The position numbers and the translations under genes are program-made. This document shows, piece after piece, positions 1-12,786 of a DNA stretch of 64,000 nt. The stretch is from assembly GCA_015847255.1 (NCBI GenBank), contig JADLZK010004599.1:1-64000 (forward strand), in the 5' to 3' direction. The stretch is from Hyparrhenia diplandra. Its lineage: Eukaryota > Streptophyta > Magnoliopsida > Poales > Poaceae. The notes beneath the pieces were generated by a model that saw only the letters and a list, made by a program, of their open reading frames with translations, did no database searches and had not been told where the DNA came from. Position 1 is the first letter of the stretch. Each line of letters starts with the position of its first letter.

Positions 1-1108
1 AAAAACAACAACATCAGGCTAGTTCGGCTCATGGTTTCTGTGCCGATAAGCCAGCTGATATTGTTTTGTTGTGAGAGAGATAATTATACCATAACTTTCC
101 TACATTTCAATTTTTTCAAATTATAAGATGTTTTGATTTCTCTAGATTTATTTATAGCTTTCACTATACACTTATATATATATTACTACATAGTAAAGCA
201 ATGGGCCTAGGAAATCCAAGAAAGGTTCGATATCAACTAGTACTATATTACAGTGATTAGAGAAAAACTATCTAAAGGTGGTCCATACAGCTCAAATCAA
301 GAATTCAACCATTAGATTATTGTAATAATATTATTTCAAATGTGCTTTTTAAAAAAATATAGATCACTTGTGCTCCAGTTAATAGTAATCCATTTATGTA
401 ATTATCGGATATAAATATCATGCCTTGTTTACTACCGGTACCGTATTTTGCTTTTGTTGGGTAGAGAGTTCACATGTATCAATATAAACCCAGCTGATAG
501 CCAAGCTGAAAGCCTCAAACTGACTCCTAGGGTGACGTCTTCGTGTCGTCGGACCCCTAGGGATCGGGCTACCAAAGTAACGGACTCCTTAGAACATAGG
601 ATTGTAAAAATGTAGAACTAAAATATCTTAGCATGTTAAATTCTATGGATTGAAATAACATAAAACAAAAAAAAACGAGAGAGATTTCAATTAGATCGAT
701 TCATAAGATTCATCTTCTTGGTAGAATTTGTAGAATTCCTATAAAATAAGCCATCAATGGGAACTTCATACGATCTATAGGAACTCAAAGGAATCCTTTC
801 GAAACAGCTTCAAGAAATTTTTCTATAAGATTTTCAATCCATTAGAATTCCTATATGTTTCTTCTTTGTTCTAGAAATTTGATATTACACTTTTTATATA
901 AATTTATATCAAGACCGACCACAACAAGCATATAATCACAGCCTTAAAAATACTAAAAACAATAGGATTTGAAATTTGGCGACCACAACAAAGTGGATCA
1001 ATCACAGGGTATAATCAACTGTTTTCAAAATTTGGCAATCACAACAAGCATATAATCAACTGTTTGGCAATTAAAAAAATAGGATTTGGTGTCGGTGTGT
1101 CGGAGTTA
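1..1108. other. AT-rich intergenic DNA
   Basis: No coding region, RNA gene or well-bounded element can be supported here. The stretch is AT-rich; about 600-860 has repeat-like character (runs of A, several near-copies of GAATTCCTATA-like words on both strands) that suggests an old MITE without clean ends. Confidence 0.5.
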
Positions 1109-1305
1109 CCTCCCAAAAATTCGTTTTGTTTTTCACAAGTTTCTCGATTTATAGAAAATCATCAGAAGATTTAAATCTCCAAATAAATTTGTTAGAAAAC
1201 TAGATCAAAATCTTTCAATGATACTAATTATTAATATAAATATAATCCTATTTTAATATATAATTAGGTAACGAAAAGCGAAAACGCTATTTATTTTCGG
1301 AGGAG
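1109..1305. mobile_element. Stowaway-like MITE, degenerate
   Basis: The segment is bounded by TA dinucleotides, with CCTCC at the left and GGAGGAG at the right. Its interior, read on the minus strand, matches the interior of the cleaner Stowaway element at 6395-6623 (shared words such as TTTTGATCTAG, AACAAATTTATTTG and GATTTAAAT), so the two are copies of one family in opposite orientation. It is non-coding and depends on a Tc1/mariner-type transposase from elsewhere. Confidence 0.65.
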
Positions 1306-1721
1306 TAAATTTTTCACTCTATTCAAATCCCATTGAGTTTGTCACCTTTTGAAATTTGCCAACTTGTTCGATAATTGCCTTATTTAAATTTTTACACAAA
1401 ATAATTTATTTTTGTTATGACTTATTTTATCAATAAAGATAATTAAATGTTAATTAATTTATTTTATTTATGAATATTTTTGAATAAGACGGATGGTCAA
1501 ACATTAAGTTCAAAAGTAAAAACGTCAAACTCCATGAGATAGAGAGAGTATCAATCTAGGGACGCATGTAAGGAGCATTAAATGTAGGTTAAAAAATAAC
1601 TAATTATATAGTTTGGTTGTAAATCACAAGACAAATCTTTTAATTTAGTTAGTTTATGATTGGACAAACAAAGTATTTGGTATATTTGCTAAAAATTCTA
1701 ACATGTTAAACAAGGCTTTAA

Positions 1722-1899
1722 GGCTTGTTTAGAAATCAGGCCACGTCACATCGCGCTGTAGCATTTGGTTTTTGTTAACATTTACATTTTTTTTTACCTA
1801 CATTTAATTCTAAACATATGTTTGGTGTATTTAGAAAATGTGATGTGATGGAGAGAAAGTGGAAAAAAGGTTAGAAATTTTAGCAATCTAAACAATGCC
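1722..1899. mobile_element. Small MITE with GGCTTGTTTAG ends
   Basis: GGCTTGTTTAG at the left and CTAAACAATGCC at the right form imperfect terminal inverted repeats about 178 bp apart, around an AT-rich non-coding centre. The size and structure fit a MITE; no clean target-site duplication was found, so the superfamily is not assigned. Confidence 0.5.
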
Positions 1900-4330
1900 C
1901 TACTCAGCAGTGTCTGAAGGTTGCTTGTATTAAATGTGTCCCAACAACTTTCATTTACTACACCGGCCACTTTTGTTCAGAACAGGGGGCATTTAATGTG
2001 AAGTTATTGCGATCTGGAGGAGCATGAAGCAATGGCATCGCAGCACTGGCCAGGTTCCCACGCGGCCACGCCCCCGGCGGCCCGGCCGGTTGGTGCGCAA
2101 TGGACAACTATTTGAAACATTCAAAATTTTACCGCCAAAAGTCAGTCAGTGACACTGGTAAATTGGTAATCAAGTCCAAAATAAACAGTGTCTCAAGTGA
2201 GATCAGATTCCTTTTCATACCAATGATAGTAGTATATTATTTTAGCATACTACTATATATATATTACTGACATGTGGATCCAAGATACGGTTTCGTTGAT
2301 GCATGATCCAGCTGTGCCATAGTCCATAGATTACGCAAGGGATTAAGATACATGCAGTATGAGAAAGGGAGGACGCAGGAGGGCAAACCGGAATGCTTTG
2401 CGGTGAGGGGAGAATCATGGAGGGGCAGAAGCTTGCTGATGGTGTCCCTCACAGGCTGCTTGTGTCGTTGATGTCTCTCATAATGTGTCTCAATTAGTCT
2501 TTCTGCACAAGTAACCTTCTGAGATCCACACCCACATGCAGATGCCTGTTGCTTTATGCAAAGAATGATTCAAATTGCAGGCTCTGTCGCCTTGCTTTAA
2601 ACTATGCTTATGTTTTGAAGACAAATTTTCTACTAATTGACTTTACAGAGCACTTGCTATACTCTGTACTCCCTGCTATGTTTGTGGAGGTGGCATTTGC
2701 AGATTTGTTTATGCATCTTGTTGGTTCACTGACAGTGAAAAAAAAAAAAAACATGTAAGCAACCTGTAGGAGGAACCAAGCGTTTTTCATTACGAAGAAA
2801 ATTTAAAATAAACAATAAGTAAAATTCAAGTGGAAGAGAACTCCATCTTGTCACTTGAGCTAAATTCATTTCCCTCTTAAGTGTCTGTTTGCTCAAATTT
2901 GGCACGTAGGAAACTGGGTATCTTACCTTCCCTCTTTTCACATTTGATTTGCGCCAAAGATACGTAAGTACAAAGGAAGATCTGAAAGGTTTGCACTTTT
3001 TTTTAGCACAACTCAGATTTCACATGCCTAAAATAATACTATACGAGTTACTATTTGGAATGCGCTCTCCATTGGCGGGCCTTGAGGAGTGCCAGGGACA
3101 GGAGGCAGCTCGGCGAGTCGACGTTGCAACAAGGCGCCAATAGCAATACTGGTGCCGCAGGCTGTACAGGGACTTGACACGGAGGTGGTGACAGAACCCA
3201 GCGACACACACACACACACAATAGGGGGCAGCTGAAAAAGAGGAAGAGGCGGGCAGCTGGCAGAAATCGTCGGCGCCGATGCGTGCGCCCGACCACCCTG
3301 TGGTGGGCTGGCCCGTGGCCCGCAAGGCCCACGGCGGCGATGGAGGCAGCGGCGAGGGCGCGGTGCGGCGGCGGGGAGCCCGAAGGCGGAGGCGGAGCCG
3401 TGATGACAAAACCCTAACCCTAACCTCCGGCCATGGAAACCGCGGTGGAGCTCCGTGAAGGTTAGGGTTCCGGCGGGGAGTTAGAGTTTCAACTTCCTTC
3501 CCCGATCGTAGAATCCGGCCAGCCGACATGGCGGCAAGGTCGCCGACACTGGCGGTGGTCGGCGTTGAGCGGCGGCAGCGGCGTCGTCGCCGAAGTCGGC
3601 CGGGCCGACTCATCCGGTTGGGTATGGTAGGCGACGGAGGTAGTGGCGCGAGAAGAAGAGCAGGGGAAGGGAAGAACGGGGCGCCGCGGGCGCCCTAGGG
3701 CTCCCGGAGCCCGGCAAGCTAGAACCCCGGCGGGGGCAAGGCAATAAGCGGGGCTGCCGTGTCACGAAGGAGGCGGGGCAACAGCACCTCAGGAGTAAGG
3801 AGTTGGTGGGCAGCTACCTAGGCCATATGAAACATGATCATATATATGGATAATAAACGTGAAAAAAATGAAAATTAAACACCTGTCGGATAGTATCCAC
3901 TTTTTGAGAAAATATCGTATTTGGACTCGTATTTAGTTTATTTTAGAAATTTTATTCCGGTCTCTATGATGGTTTTGCACATAAACGATCCAGACTCCGG
4001 CAGTTTTTAAGAAAAACTCTCAAAATGTGAAACCAAAAAAGGAAGACCAGTTTGTTTTCAATGAGTCAGCAAGCATTATTGATAGAAAAAAGAGAGTAGG
4101 CAAGTAATAGTTGAAGCAAGAGGGGTAGCTTAAGGTTCGAAGAACATTCTATTATGGATAGTTGCAAGTCTCTCGACTCTGCAAATAAAGATATGAAAAT
4201 TCTGGTCAAAATAAAAGGGAAAAGGATACTATTACATGGTCCTGTTCTTGGAAAAGGCATTTGATTTGATTTGCTTTGTGTGCACATTCCTGCCACTTGG
4301 AACTTCAACATCCATTCATGTCATTATTAT
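1900..4330. other. Intergenic DNA, one GC-rich patch, no supported gene
   Basis: 3060-3800 is GC-rich and contains a CA microsatellite near 3208-3221. Long open frames there (for example minus strand 3020-3613) are low-complexity Arg/Pro/Ser-rich translations, with no recognisable domain, and alternative frames are open too, as expected of GC-rich DNA. It could be the leader of an unrecognised gene or a CpG-rich remnant. The remainder is AT-rich and featureless. Confidence 0.4.
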
Positions 4331-4484
4331 GGGGCCTTTTGGCATGGCTTTTCGCTCGCTTTCGCTTCCCTCAGGGGAGCCCTACCAAACGGATGCAGGA
4401 GGAGGAGCCGTTTTTATGGAAAGTCGGCCATTTGGGAGGCCCAATTCGCTTCTCCAAAACTAGCTCCGTTTGAGAAGGCCAAAA

Positions 4485-4775
4485 TCCCTTAACATGATTA
4501 AAATCGGAAGGGGGATAAAGCAAATCATAATACAACAACATTGGGAGACATTGCGCCTTTGCCTTCTTTAACGAAGCATCCCCAAAAAGAGAGGGCTAAG
4601 GCCCAATTTCGAGTGCAGGGCTCCTTCTAGTGAAGCCCCTTCCGAAAGCCCTGTCAAACATCCCCTTAACATGATTAAATCAGCGGAGGGGGATAAAGCA
4701 AATCATAATACAACAACATTGTGAGACATTGCGCCTTTGGCATCTTCTTTAACCAGAAGCATCCCCAGAGAGAGG
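4485..4775 (+). repeat. Direct duplication, period about 177 bp
   Basis: A block of roughly 100 bp starting near 4486 (CCCTTAACATGATTAAA onwards, through ATAATACAACAACATTG and GACATTGCGCCTTTG) is repeated starting near 4663. Between the copies lies about 70 bp resembling the end of a MITE whose other part precedes the first copy (4335-4480, with GGGGCC and GAAGGCC ends). A TG microsatellite follows at about 4788-4812. Confidence 0.7.
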
Positions 4776-6392
4776 GCTACCCCTGTTGTGTGTGTGTGTG
4801 TGTGTGTGTGTGAGGCACCTCCAGGAGGAAGCAGGAAACAGAGACATCAAAATGTTAGAGCATCAGCCAAGCAGCTTTCCAGGTCATGCTTAGAGGAATT
4901 AATGCTGAGAGTATACTTGACTACTAGTCACTAGTGTGACCAACTTCAAGCAAGGTAGCAGGCCAGTGTCTAGTGAACAGTTGATGCAGCCAAAGAACAA
5001 TTGACCATGTAGAATAATTGCCATGCTAACTGTACATCCCATTCTTTAGTACAAAGAACATGCTAGTCACAAGAAGGCTACCTACTATATAAAATATCAC
5101 AGAGAAATCCTTGCTCTTCACCAAATCTTATGTCAGATTCTTAAAATGTCCAAGCAGTTGGTAAAATGCTGTGCCAGTAATGATATTAAAATGCTAAGCG
5201 AAATGGATATGGCTAGGAGCGATGCTCAGAGAATTATTGTTTGCAGACAGCTCATATTGATCTACAGAAGGCCAGACACCATGAAAGGCGAGCAACAATT
5301 GTGTACCAAAAGGGCATGACGGCCAGAAATGCAGGTCTAGGAAGTTCAAAAACGTAGCAGGCATACAAAACAGAATCAAATAGCATTAGTTTTTTTTAAC
5401 ATTAAATTGCAACAGATAGAGAGAACTCGATAAATTGGTTGAACGGTGAAAACTGAAACCCTAGAACAAAAAAAATCATGCATCTTAGTCCAAGTGTCTA
5501 GTCTTTTTATATATATTTTATCATTTTTAATGGTGAATGGCACATGCAATTTCATCAAGTGAACACAAATCCCTTTAAATCCATTCATTAGTACAAAAAA
5601 TGTTAGTATGACCCGATGAGTCAATGACCAAGAACATAGATCCAGATTATGAAAACTATATTGGCCAAAAGCAGGACAGCAGGGGCAGGCATCATGTTAT
5701 AGGCAAAAGAGACATAAAGGAAAAGGGAAAAGGAATGTGGACCAGTGGGCAGTGCTGACCTGATCTAGAGAGTGGGAACCAGAACTGTTTCCCCCACACC
5801 TCCCAGTAACATTATCATATATGACTGCATATGGATCGGAGCAAGCTTTACAAATTACAAGCACATATGGATCGGAGCACGGAGCGGAGATATAAATCTA
5901 AAACAGAGTTAAAGACTAGAAGAGAATATAATACGCCCAAAAACTTCTATTTAGCAGAAAGTATAATAGAAGTAGGTCACGTTAGCACACTAACCTAGGA
6001 ACCAGAAATAATAATGACAGTAGTGATTTCGTTTCTGCAATACATCGATTTGCAAGGTCAAAATGTTTCAAGACTGACATAAGAGATGTGATTGGTTATA
6101 ACTTGAAAGTAGTAGCTTCAAAGCGATTTCCCAGACAAGCTAGTTCAGCATTGAATAGACTATGAGGAAGGTACAAACTCTGAAACTAATCAGTATCACA
6201 TAAGAGATCTGCTTGGACTGAGACATATAAAGTAAACTTACAATGGCGTGCAGTAGGGCCGGATATGGTGAAGCCTCAAAGATGCATGAAGAACCTTGCA
6301 ATCTGGAGTTTTAATGAACCCAAGATGAGACTAGTCATTCATGCATTATAAAAATTGCAAATAAGAAAAGGATAACATTGCTATTTCACAGG
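4776..6392. other. AT-rich intergenic DNA
   Basis: It begins with the (TG)n tract. No convincing gene, RNA or bounded element is visible. Short open frames of 60-80 codons here have no domain signature. Confidence 0.5.
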
Positions 6393-6394
6393 TA

Positions 6395-6623
6395 CTCCCT
6401 CCGTCCCAGAATAAACGTAGTTCTTCCGCTTCCCGAGAAAAAAAACTTCTGGTAATTATATATTATAATAGGATTAATATTTATATTAAATAATTAGTAT
6501 CATTGGAAAGATATTTTGATCTAGGATTTTAACAAATTTATTTGAAGATTTAAATTTTCTACAAATCAAGTCAAACTTGTAAGACGAACACCCAAAACTG
6601 CGTTTAATTTGGGACGGAGGGAG
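6395..6623. mobile_element. Stowaway MITE
   Basis: Textbook structure: the left end CTCCCTCCGTCCCA and right end TGGGACGGAGGGAG (positions partly degenerate) are inverted repeats, flanked on both sides by the TA target duplication (6393-6394 and 6624-6625). The 229-bp AT-rich interior has no coding capacity. Stowaway elements are mobilised by mariner-like transposases. Confidence 0.9.
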
Positions 6624-7184
6624 TAAAGGCAACTATTAATTGAGTAATTAACTACTTGTGACTGATGCATATTGCAGGTTAACATATGCTAGCATGAATA
6701 GCAGTTCAAATAAAATGAATAAAGATGCTATTGCACAAATGCGTGATAAGGGCAGCCTGCAGATTCCCTAAGGATATTATACCTCATTGCCAACCAAATG
6801 TGTCCATGGTGTCCTCAATCTAGCTGTACAGGGCAGTATTGAAACACATAGCTCAGATCTCTCTGACCGCATAACAAACAAAGAGTGTGTTTTTTTCTAA
6901 TTTTTTTGAAGTTTGATCATCTGAATCTTCACTTCTCAGCCATTCCCTGAACTTGAGAGAAGGCCGCCGTTTGCTGAACTCCGAGCAGAATTCTTTCCTG
7001 ATGATCAAGAGGGTTCATCTTTCCATCCTAGCAGTAGAATGCTGCCACTGGCCCACTGCTGAGCTAGGATCCTGAGCTCCACACTCAAGCTACTGATAGT
7101 AGACTAGCATTGGCCTTTTCCTTGTATTAGTTCTAATTGCACCTGGTAATAGAAGAACAACCACCCCAAAAAAGTAACGGTCTG

Positions 7185-8405
7185 GCTGTATGAGGATTCC
7201 CTGGCTGTTAAGTTTCCAAGTCTGTTTACTTTATCTGACAGAAAAAATATGACTTTCTGAGTTTAGAAATGGAGAGGAAATAACTTTTAGAAGATGGTTA
7301 GATGGCTCTTTGAGACAACAATGGAACTCGATTAGGCATGAATGTGAGTTATTTTCCTTTTCTTTAGAGGAAGATCTGATTTTTGGAAAAACTGGAAAAA
7401 AAATAAAAAAGTTTACAGTCAAATCCATGTATGAGTTGCTGACTGTTTCCAATATAGGGAATGATTACAAAATTATTTGGAAAAGCAAATGTCCTGAAAA
7501 GATTAAGATTTTTTTCTGTGGATGCTTTCTAATAATGCAGTCCTAACCAAAGATAATCTGATTAAAAGGAAATGGACAGGGGATGAAAGCTGTTCTTTTT
7601 GTGAGGAATTAGAATCTGCTGATCATTTATTGTTTCAATGTCCTATTGCAAAAGTTATATGGTCTGTTGTTGCTTCTTGTATTGAGCTAATAATGTGCCT
7701 AACAATATTTGCCAATATTGGAAACAATGGATGCCTGATTTAGATCGGTTTTACACTTTGGGAGTTGGAGCCATCTGTTGGTCCTTATGGAAGAGTCGAA
7801 ACAAAGTTGTTTTTTATAAAAAGCTGGTTAAAAGCCCATTAGAAATCATATGTCAAATTCATGCTCATTTGATCTACTGGTCAGGCCTTTATTCTCAAGA
7901 GGACAAGACATGGTGGGAGGCCAGTGCTAACACCATGCTCAACATCGCGAAGGACTTACTGGCTACACAGCTAAACAGAGAAATTGATGTGCTGTTGCTT
8001 GAAGACGAGGACCAGGAAATGGAGGAAGCCGAAGAATGAAGAGGAGAGACAAGAACTTAAAAGGCATGGGAACAGGTGCTGATGAAAGACTGTCGTTGCT
8101 GTTGAAGTGCCTTTGGCTGAAGAGCTTTTGTGATTGCAGAATGTTTGCTTATATTTTGGCTGGCTGTTTAGACAATGCTTGGTCCGATGTTGATGTTTTG
8201 GGATGTTGTCGGTTATCAAACAGTAGCAGTTTCGCCGGTTATCATACAGTAGTAGTCGTTTTTCTTGGTCAGTTGCCGTTGTTTGGCACTTTATCCTAAT
8301 ATTGGCGTGTGGCCAGAGTCTTAGTTGCTTTTTCTGAAACATCTACATTGCTTTGTATTTCCGTTATCTGATAATGGAAATGGGTTATCCCGTTTGGAAA
8401 AAGAT
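7185..8405 (+). mobile_element. 5'-truncated LINE, reverse-transcriptase C-terminal zinc region
   Basis: Open frames at 7310-7546, 7522-7743 and 7695-8039 are consecutive pieces of one polyprotein tail broken by frameshifts. They show the plant LINE zf-RVT signature: a W-K-S-K-P/C-E-K-I-K-I-F segment, then C-x2-C (CSFCEE) followed by H-L-L-F-x-C-P. A hydrophobic C-terminal part ends in an acidic tail with stop at 8037-8039. The 3' untranslated part ends with a word group (TTCCGTTATCTGATAATGG, GGGTTATCCCGTT) also seen before the poly(A) of the LINE at 60610-61184, so both belong to one family. ORF1, endonuclease and the RT core are absent. It is a dead copy. Confidence 0.85.
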
Positions 8406-9230
8406 AAATATACAAAAACAAAAGTGATAGCCAATGATTAAAAAAATGTAAAAGGACACCCAATTCCGTAATAGAACACTGAAGCATCACTGAAGGAACT
8501 CCAATGGGAGGAGAATTTATATGCAAGCTTAAAAGCAGCATTTGGAATACAAAGACATGATCCACGCAATGACATAAATTCTCCATAAATCGGTGCCTGT
8601 GAAGAAAAAAAGAAGACAACATAGGAGTAACAAGCAGTTGGAACTTGGAACATCACTAGTTTGCACTAGAGTGAGTGAGTGTCAATCTAGTCTAGAGATC
8701 CTATTTTCAGGTAGTAATGCTCAATACTGTGGGATAACAAACTTCTCCACAGTTAAACCAGTTAATTGCTAGAAAATATGGATTAGCCAACAAATGAACT
8801 GCCAACCCAAATGGTCACTAGAATACACGCAAAGATCAGATTCACAAGTGTAACAGCAGTGCAAAGGCCATTCCTCATATTAGTTCTAATTTGACATTGG
8901 CTTTCAAATACCGATACAGATTCACAATAGCACACACTAATTTCAATGCTACAGTACAACACAATAAAATCAACACTATACCAAATTCCAAACAACTTCA
9001 CGCCTGTACACCAGCTTTGGAGGGTGGGTACGAACACCTGATTCAGTAATTTTGCCTGCGTAATCCAATGATACTTAGCAATTGTAAATACGATTAGAAG
9101 CAATAACCTTTTACCTTCGAGCTAACAGAGCTAGAGATTCGAGAGAACCATTCGATCTAGGGAAGATTAGGGACGGAAAATACCGGAAGAATCGGCTGGT
9201 CGGTGGATTCCGGCGGACACAGAGAGAGGG
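8406..9230. other. Intergenic DNA downstream of LINE
   Basis: No supported gene. Minus-strand open frames (8296-8622, 8783-9103) have Cys/Phe-rich compositions but no domain and no splice support. Confidence 0.4.
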
Positions 9231-9237
9231 GTATTTA

Positions 9238-10395
9238 CCATCGCGGCTTACGAGCAGATTCCGGCATTTCTTATACCAGGAATTTTATTTCGGAGAACTT
9301 CCTTTTATTTATTTACCCTTTCCGCTGATTCAATCCCAGCGCCTCCAGCGTGGACGTGGGACTTGGAGAGAGAGCGTGGACCATCCTACCCTCCTCTCCA
9401 TTGGTTGACGTGTGGGCCCCGCATGTAAGCTCCTCTTCCAACCTCCCGCCATCACCATGCAGCAAGTCGCCTCGCTAGTCTGGTAGTTCACCATGCAGCA
9501 AGCCGCCAACTGCGCTCTACATGGCGGCAGCGGTGGGAAGAGCTGACACAACGGTCGTCATGGCGCTTTGGCCTGTTGGCTGTTGCTGCTAAGAGTGGTG
9601 GTCCCTGATGGCCATGCATGTTAGATAAGCCTTTCCTATTTTTAGCTTTGCATGTTTATTTGGTGCATGCGCGCATAAACTCTGAGCTGTGCCGTGGCCG
9701 AGAATAGCGAGGGATGGATGCGCAGTAGGCACGAATCAATAGAGCACGAAGCGATGCCCCTTCAGCTCGAAGCACCGGCGGCAGTTTCCGGACGGACGGC
9801 CGGCCGTGGGCTGGCTTGCTGCGTTAACGATTCTACATATTGAATAAAAAAAAGTACAGTAGAGTTGAGGATTCTGGGGCCCAGTACATGGCGCATCCAG
9901 TTCCTAAACACGATCCAGCAAGATGGGACGCGGACGGAACAAATATCGCTGCTGTAGTACATATGTACCCTCACCACTCTCACCCAATTATTAAAAATAT
10001 TGGGCGTTCCTGTTCGGCTTGCTGCATGGTGATGGCGGGAGGTTGAAGAATAGCTTTTTTACACGTCAGCCAGTGCAGGGGAGGACAGGATGGTCATTTC
10101 ACATCTCCATCTAGTTCTCCAAGTTTACATTCCACGCTGGCACGCAAACTCAACAGGGCAAATAAATAAAATTATTGGGGCAAATAAAGATTTAGTGGTT
10201 TTCGAAAGCAAGCGATGCTGGCAAATAAATAAATACAAAGAAGTAGTAGACCATCGCGGCAGACAGATTCCGGCGCGTCCACCAGGAATTTGATCGGAGA
10301 ACTCCAGGCGTTTCCTCCTCCGCTTCAATCCCAGCGCTCGAGCTGACGGTGGATTGGAGAGAGAGCGTGGTGGCGTGCTGCTATCTCCGGTCTCC
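9238..10395. repeat. Rearranged duplication: diverged direct repeat plus 30-bp inverted repeat
   Basis: About 9238-9390 and 10250-10395 share ordered words (CCATCGCGGC, AGATTCCGGC, ACCAGGAATTT, TCGGAGAACT, TTCAATCCCAGCGC, GAGAGAGAGCGTGG) and are diverged direct copies. Separately, 9435-9465 (CTTCCAACCTCCCGCC, ATCACCATGCAGCAAG) recurs inverted at 10018-10047, and a third short piece CACCATGCAGCAAG lies near 9489. No gene explains this block. It may be duplicated promoter or first-exon DNA. Confidence 0.65.
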
Positions 10396-12600
10396 GCTAT
10401 TGGTTGGTTCGTGAAAATCTCCCCAAAACCGCGCTTGGTTTTCCCGGTTTCAACTGGTGGGCCAAACTCATTAATGGGCCTGTGTGCCATGGCCGCGGCC
10501 TGGCGGGAATAGCCCGAATTCGACAACAGGCGAGCGAGCATGCGCAGAGATAATTTGCCTTCTGCTGCTGCTGAAGTGCTGAGGCTGCATGGTGGTTTAG
10601 AAGTCGTTTAGGATAATGATACCTGCCTCCAAAACACAACTTTAACCTCTTATTATTATAAAAATATTTATGAAGATGTTATATGTATATTTTTATCAAA
10701 TAAATTTTTTAAAAAACTACTTTCGTATAATTTTTACATTTCAAATGATAAAAATTATTGAAGATTTATAAATGTTTGATCCAAACCTTGTCCAAAAACG
10801 ACTTCTAATACCATCACGGAGGGAGTATTTGTCTCTTTTTTCTGTTGGCTTCAAGCAAGTGGAGAAGAAAGATTCACCGTTTGAATGGTCCATTCTATTT
10901 AGGCCGCTTTTGAATAGAATGGTCAACCGGAGGCATAAATGCCATGAGTGGCCTTCGTTTTTACTATTTAAACGTTGTGTAAACAAACTAAATGACCATT
11001 TTGGCGAATACGTTAGTACAGTAATTATAAGTGGTCTTTATGTTGATTTTGGGGGAGAGAAGAACGCTATGCGGAGAGAGAGAAGACAAGTGGAATGTAA
11101 GTTTAACAGCTATCAGATTTGTAAAATAAGAAGCTGGTTATTATCACTTGATTTTCGTTGGCCATAGCCCATATATAGCCAACGCATTTGCTACATGACT
11201 TTGTAAAATAGCAAGGCTATCATGGCTAAATAATAAAAATTGGCTATTAATTTTAGCCAAGCTATTGAAGTTTGCAAGAGCTCAAAAAACTTATGGAAGA
11301 AAGCCGTGTATTAATGATGAAAAAAATGTTCTAATAGCCAAATACTACATGAATAAGCTATAAATGTAGCTATAACCAGCAGTGAATCATATTATTAGCC
11401 ATTCTCTTTATAAGGTTGAAAGTTTTTCTATAGTCTATAGTAGTAGTAGTTGCTTATTGTTTTCTGTTAGCTGTTGTCTTTATGTATATATTATTTGAAA
11501 TGAATGTTAGCAAAGGTGGCTTAGGTACTTTTGTCGACAAAAGACGGCGACACATGCTCGGCCACAACGAAACTGTACATGTTGATTTTTGTTCTTGGAT
11601 AAATCATTCCCGCTGACCTGATCGATCCAACGACCATACACCTGATTTGGTTCGGCTTGCCGGCAAAGGGGAAAAGAGAACAAAGTGACAGTAGGCGAGC
11701 AAATGCATCGGACTTTTTCGGTTGAAGATCGATCAGTCGTATTTGCAAAGCTGTGACGCTGAATCCGGCCATTTTTGTTCAGTCATATAGTTCTCGTCAT
11801 ATAGTTTCTGATTCATAGAACCACGGCTGGTTCTAGCCATTCACATCCCGGTAGAAAACAAACCAGTCAAAAAAAGAGCAGACATCACCAACCGGCAGAC
11901 ACAGGGTGAGATTTCTATCCTCCTCCCTACAGGTCAAAAAGAGCATTACCAAGCAAAATCTGCAGATGGGCATGGACTAATCTTTCTAGCGTGCAGCTCT
12001 AAAGAAATCGATGTGACTCTCCACCCAACGTTCAAGCCATTTAACAGAAATTATAGAAACATAGTCCTAAATATTAAAACCATAAATAATCAGTTGGACT
12101 AATACGATACAACAAATCTTCACTGCCTATCGGCTACCGTTACGTTACAACATCGTAAACTACACACCATGAAACCAACAAAACACTAACACGTGCCGGG
12201 AAGAAAAAATCAAGAATGCATCAGATAAGGACGCTCGCCAAAAGCATGGCTAGCGATTGAGGAGCTACAGAGAGAAAAAAAATTAGGCTGGGGTCAGAGT
12301 CAACAATTGCAACGACAGATTAAACAAGCTTTCCACAGACAGGAATTCAACATCTCTAACTAATGCAACAGATATCGTGAATAGTTTCCTTGTACCGGCT
12401 GCAACATGCCACATGAGATCATCATGTGGATAGAGACATTCGATGAAACAAAAGCTTGCCGACAAGCAACAACACTAGGCACTCAACACTTGGCACCAAA
12501 GGAAACAGCAGAGACATTTGACGTACGGGCAGAGTGAACAGAAACTGAGAAACGAGTTTACTGCATTATCACTCAGCACGCTGCTTCCACCCAATTCGAG
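10396..12600. other. Intergenic DNA downstream of the kinase gene
   Basis: About 10620-10816 ends in CACGGAGGGAGTA and is half of a Stowaway-type element whose left end has decayed. 11155-11400 carries several GGCTA/TAGCC words on both strands, suggesting another MITE relic. No coding region is supported; the plus-strand frame at 10772-11167 has no domain. Confidence 0.45.
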
Positions 12601-12786
12601 CACAAAAAGGTATCTACAACCTGATCCTATTTACAATTCATCCTGCTCTGCTTAGTTATTACTCGAGACTCAAGGGCACTACATAAGGCCACTTTTGTCT
12701 TACCATACAGAACATAGCTAAAATCACTAGGCTAACAAAGAAACCAATAAATCCAAGAAAAGAAAATAAAAGAACAATATGGACAA

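Noticed and set aside
3020..3613. 197-codon minus-strand open frame
   Set aside because: Arg/Pro/Ser-rich translation of GC-rich DNA, with competing frames open and no domain; it runs through a CA microsatellite.
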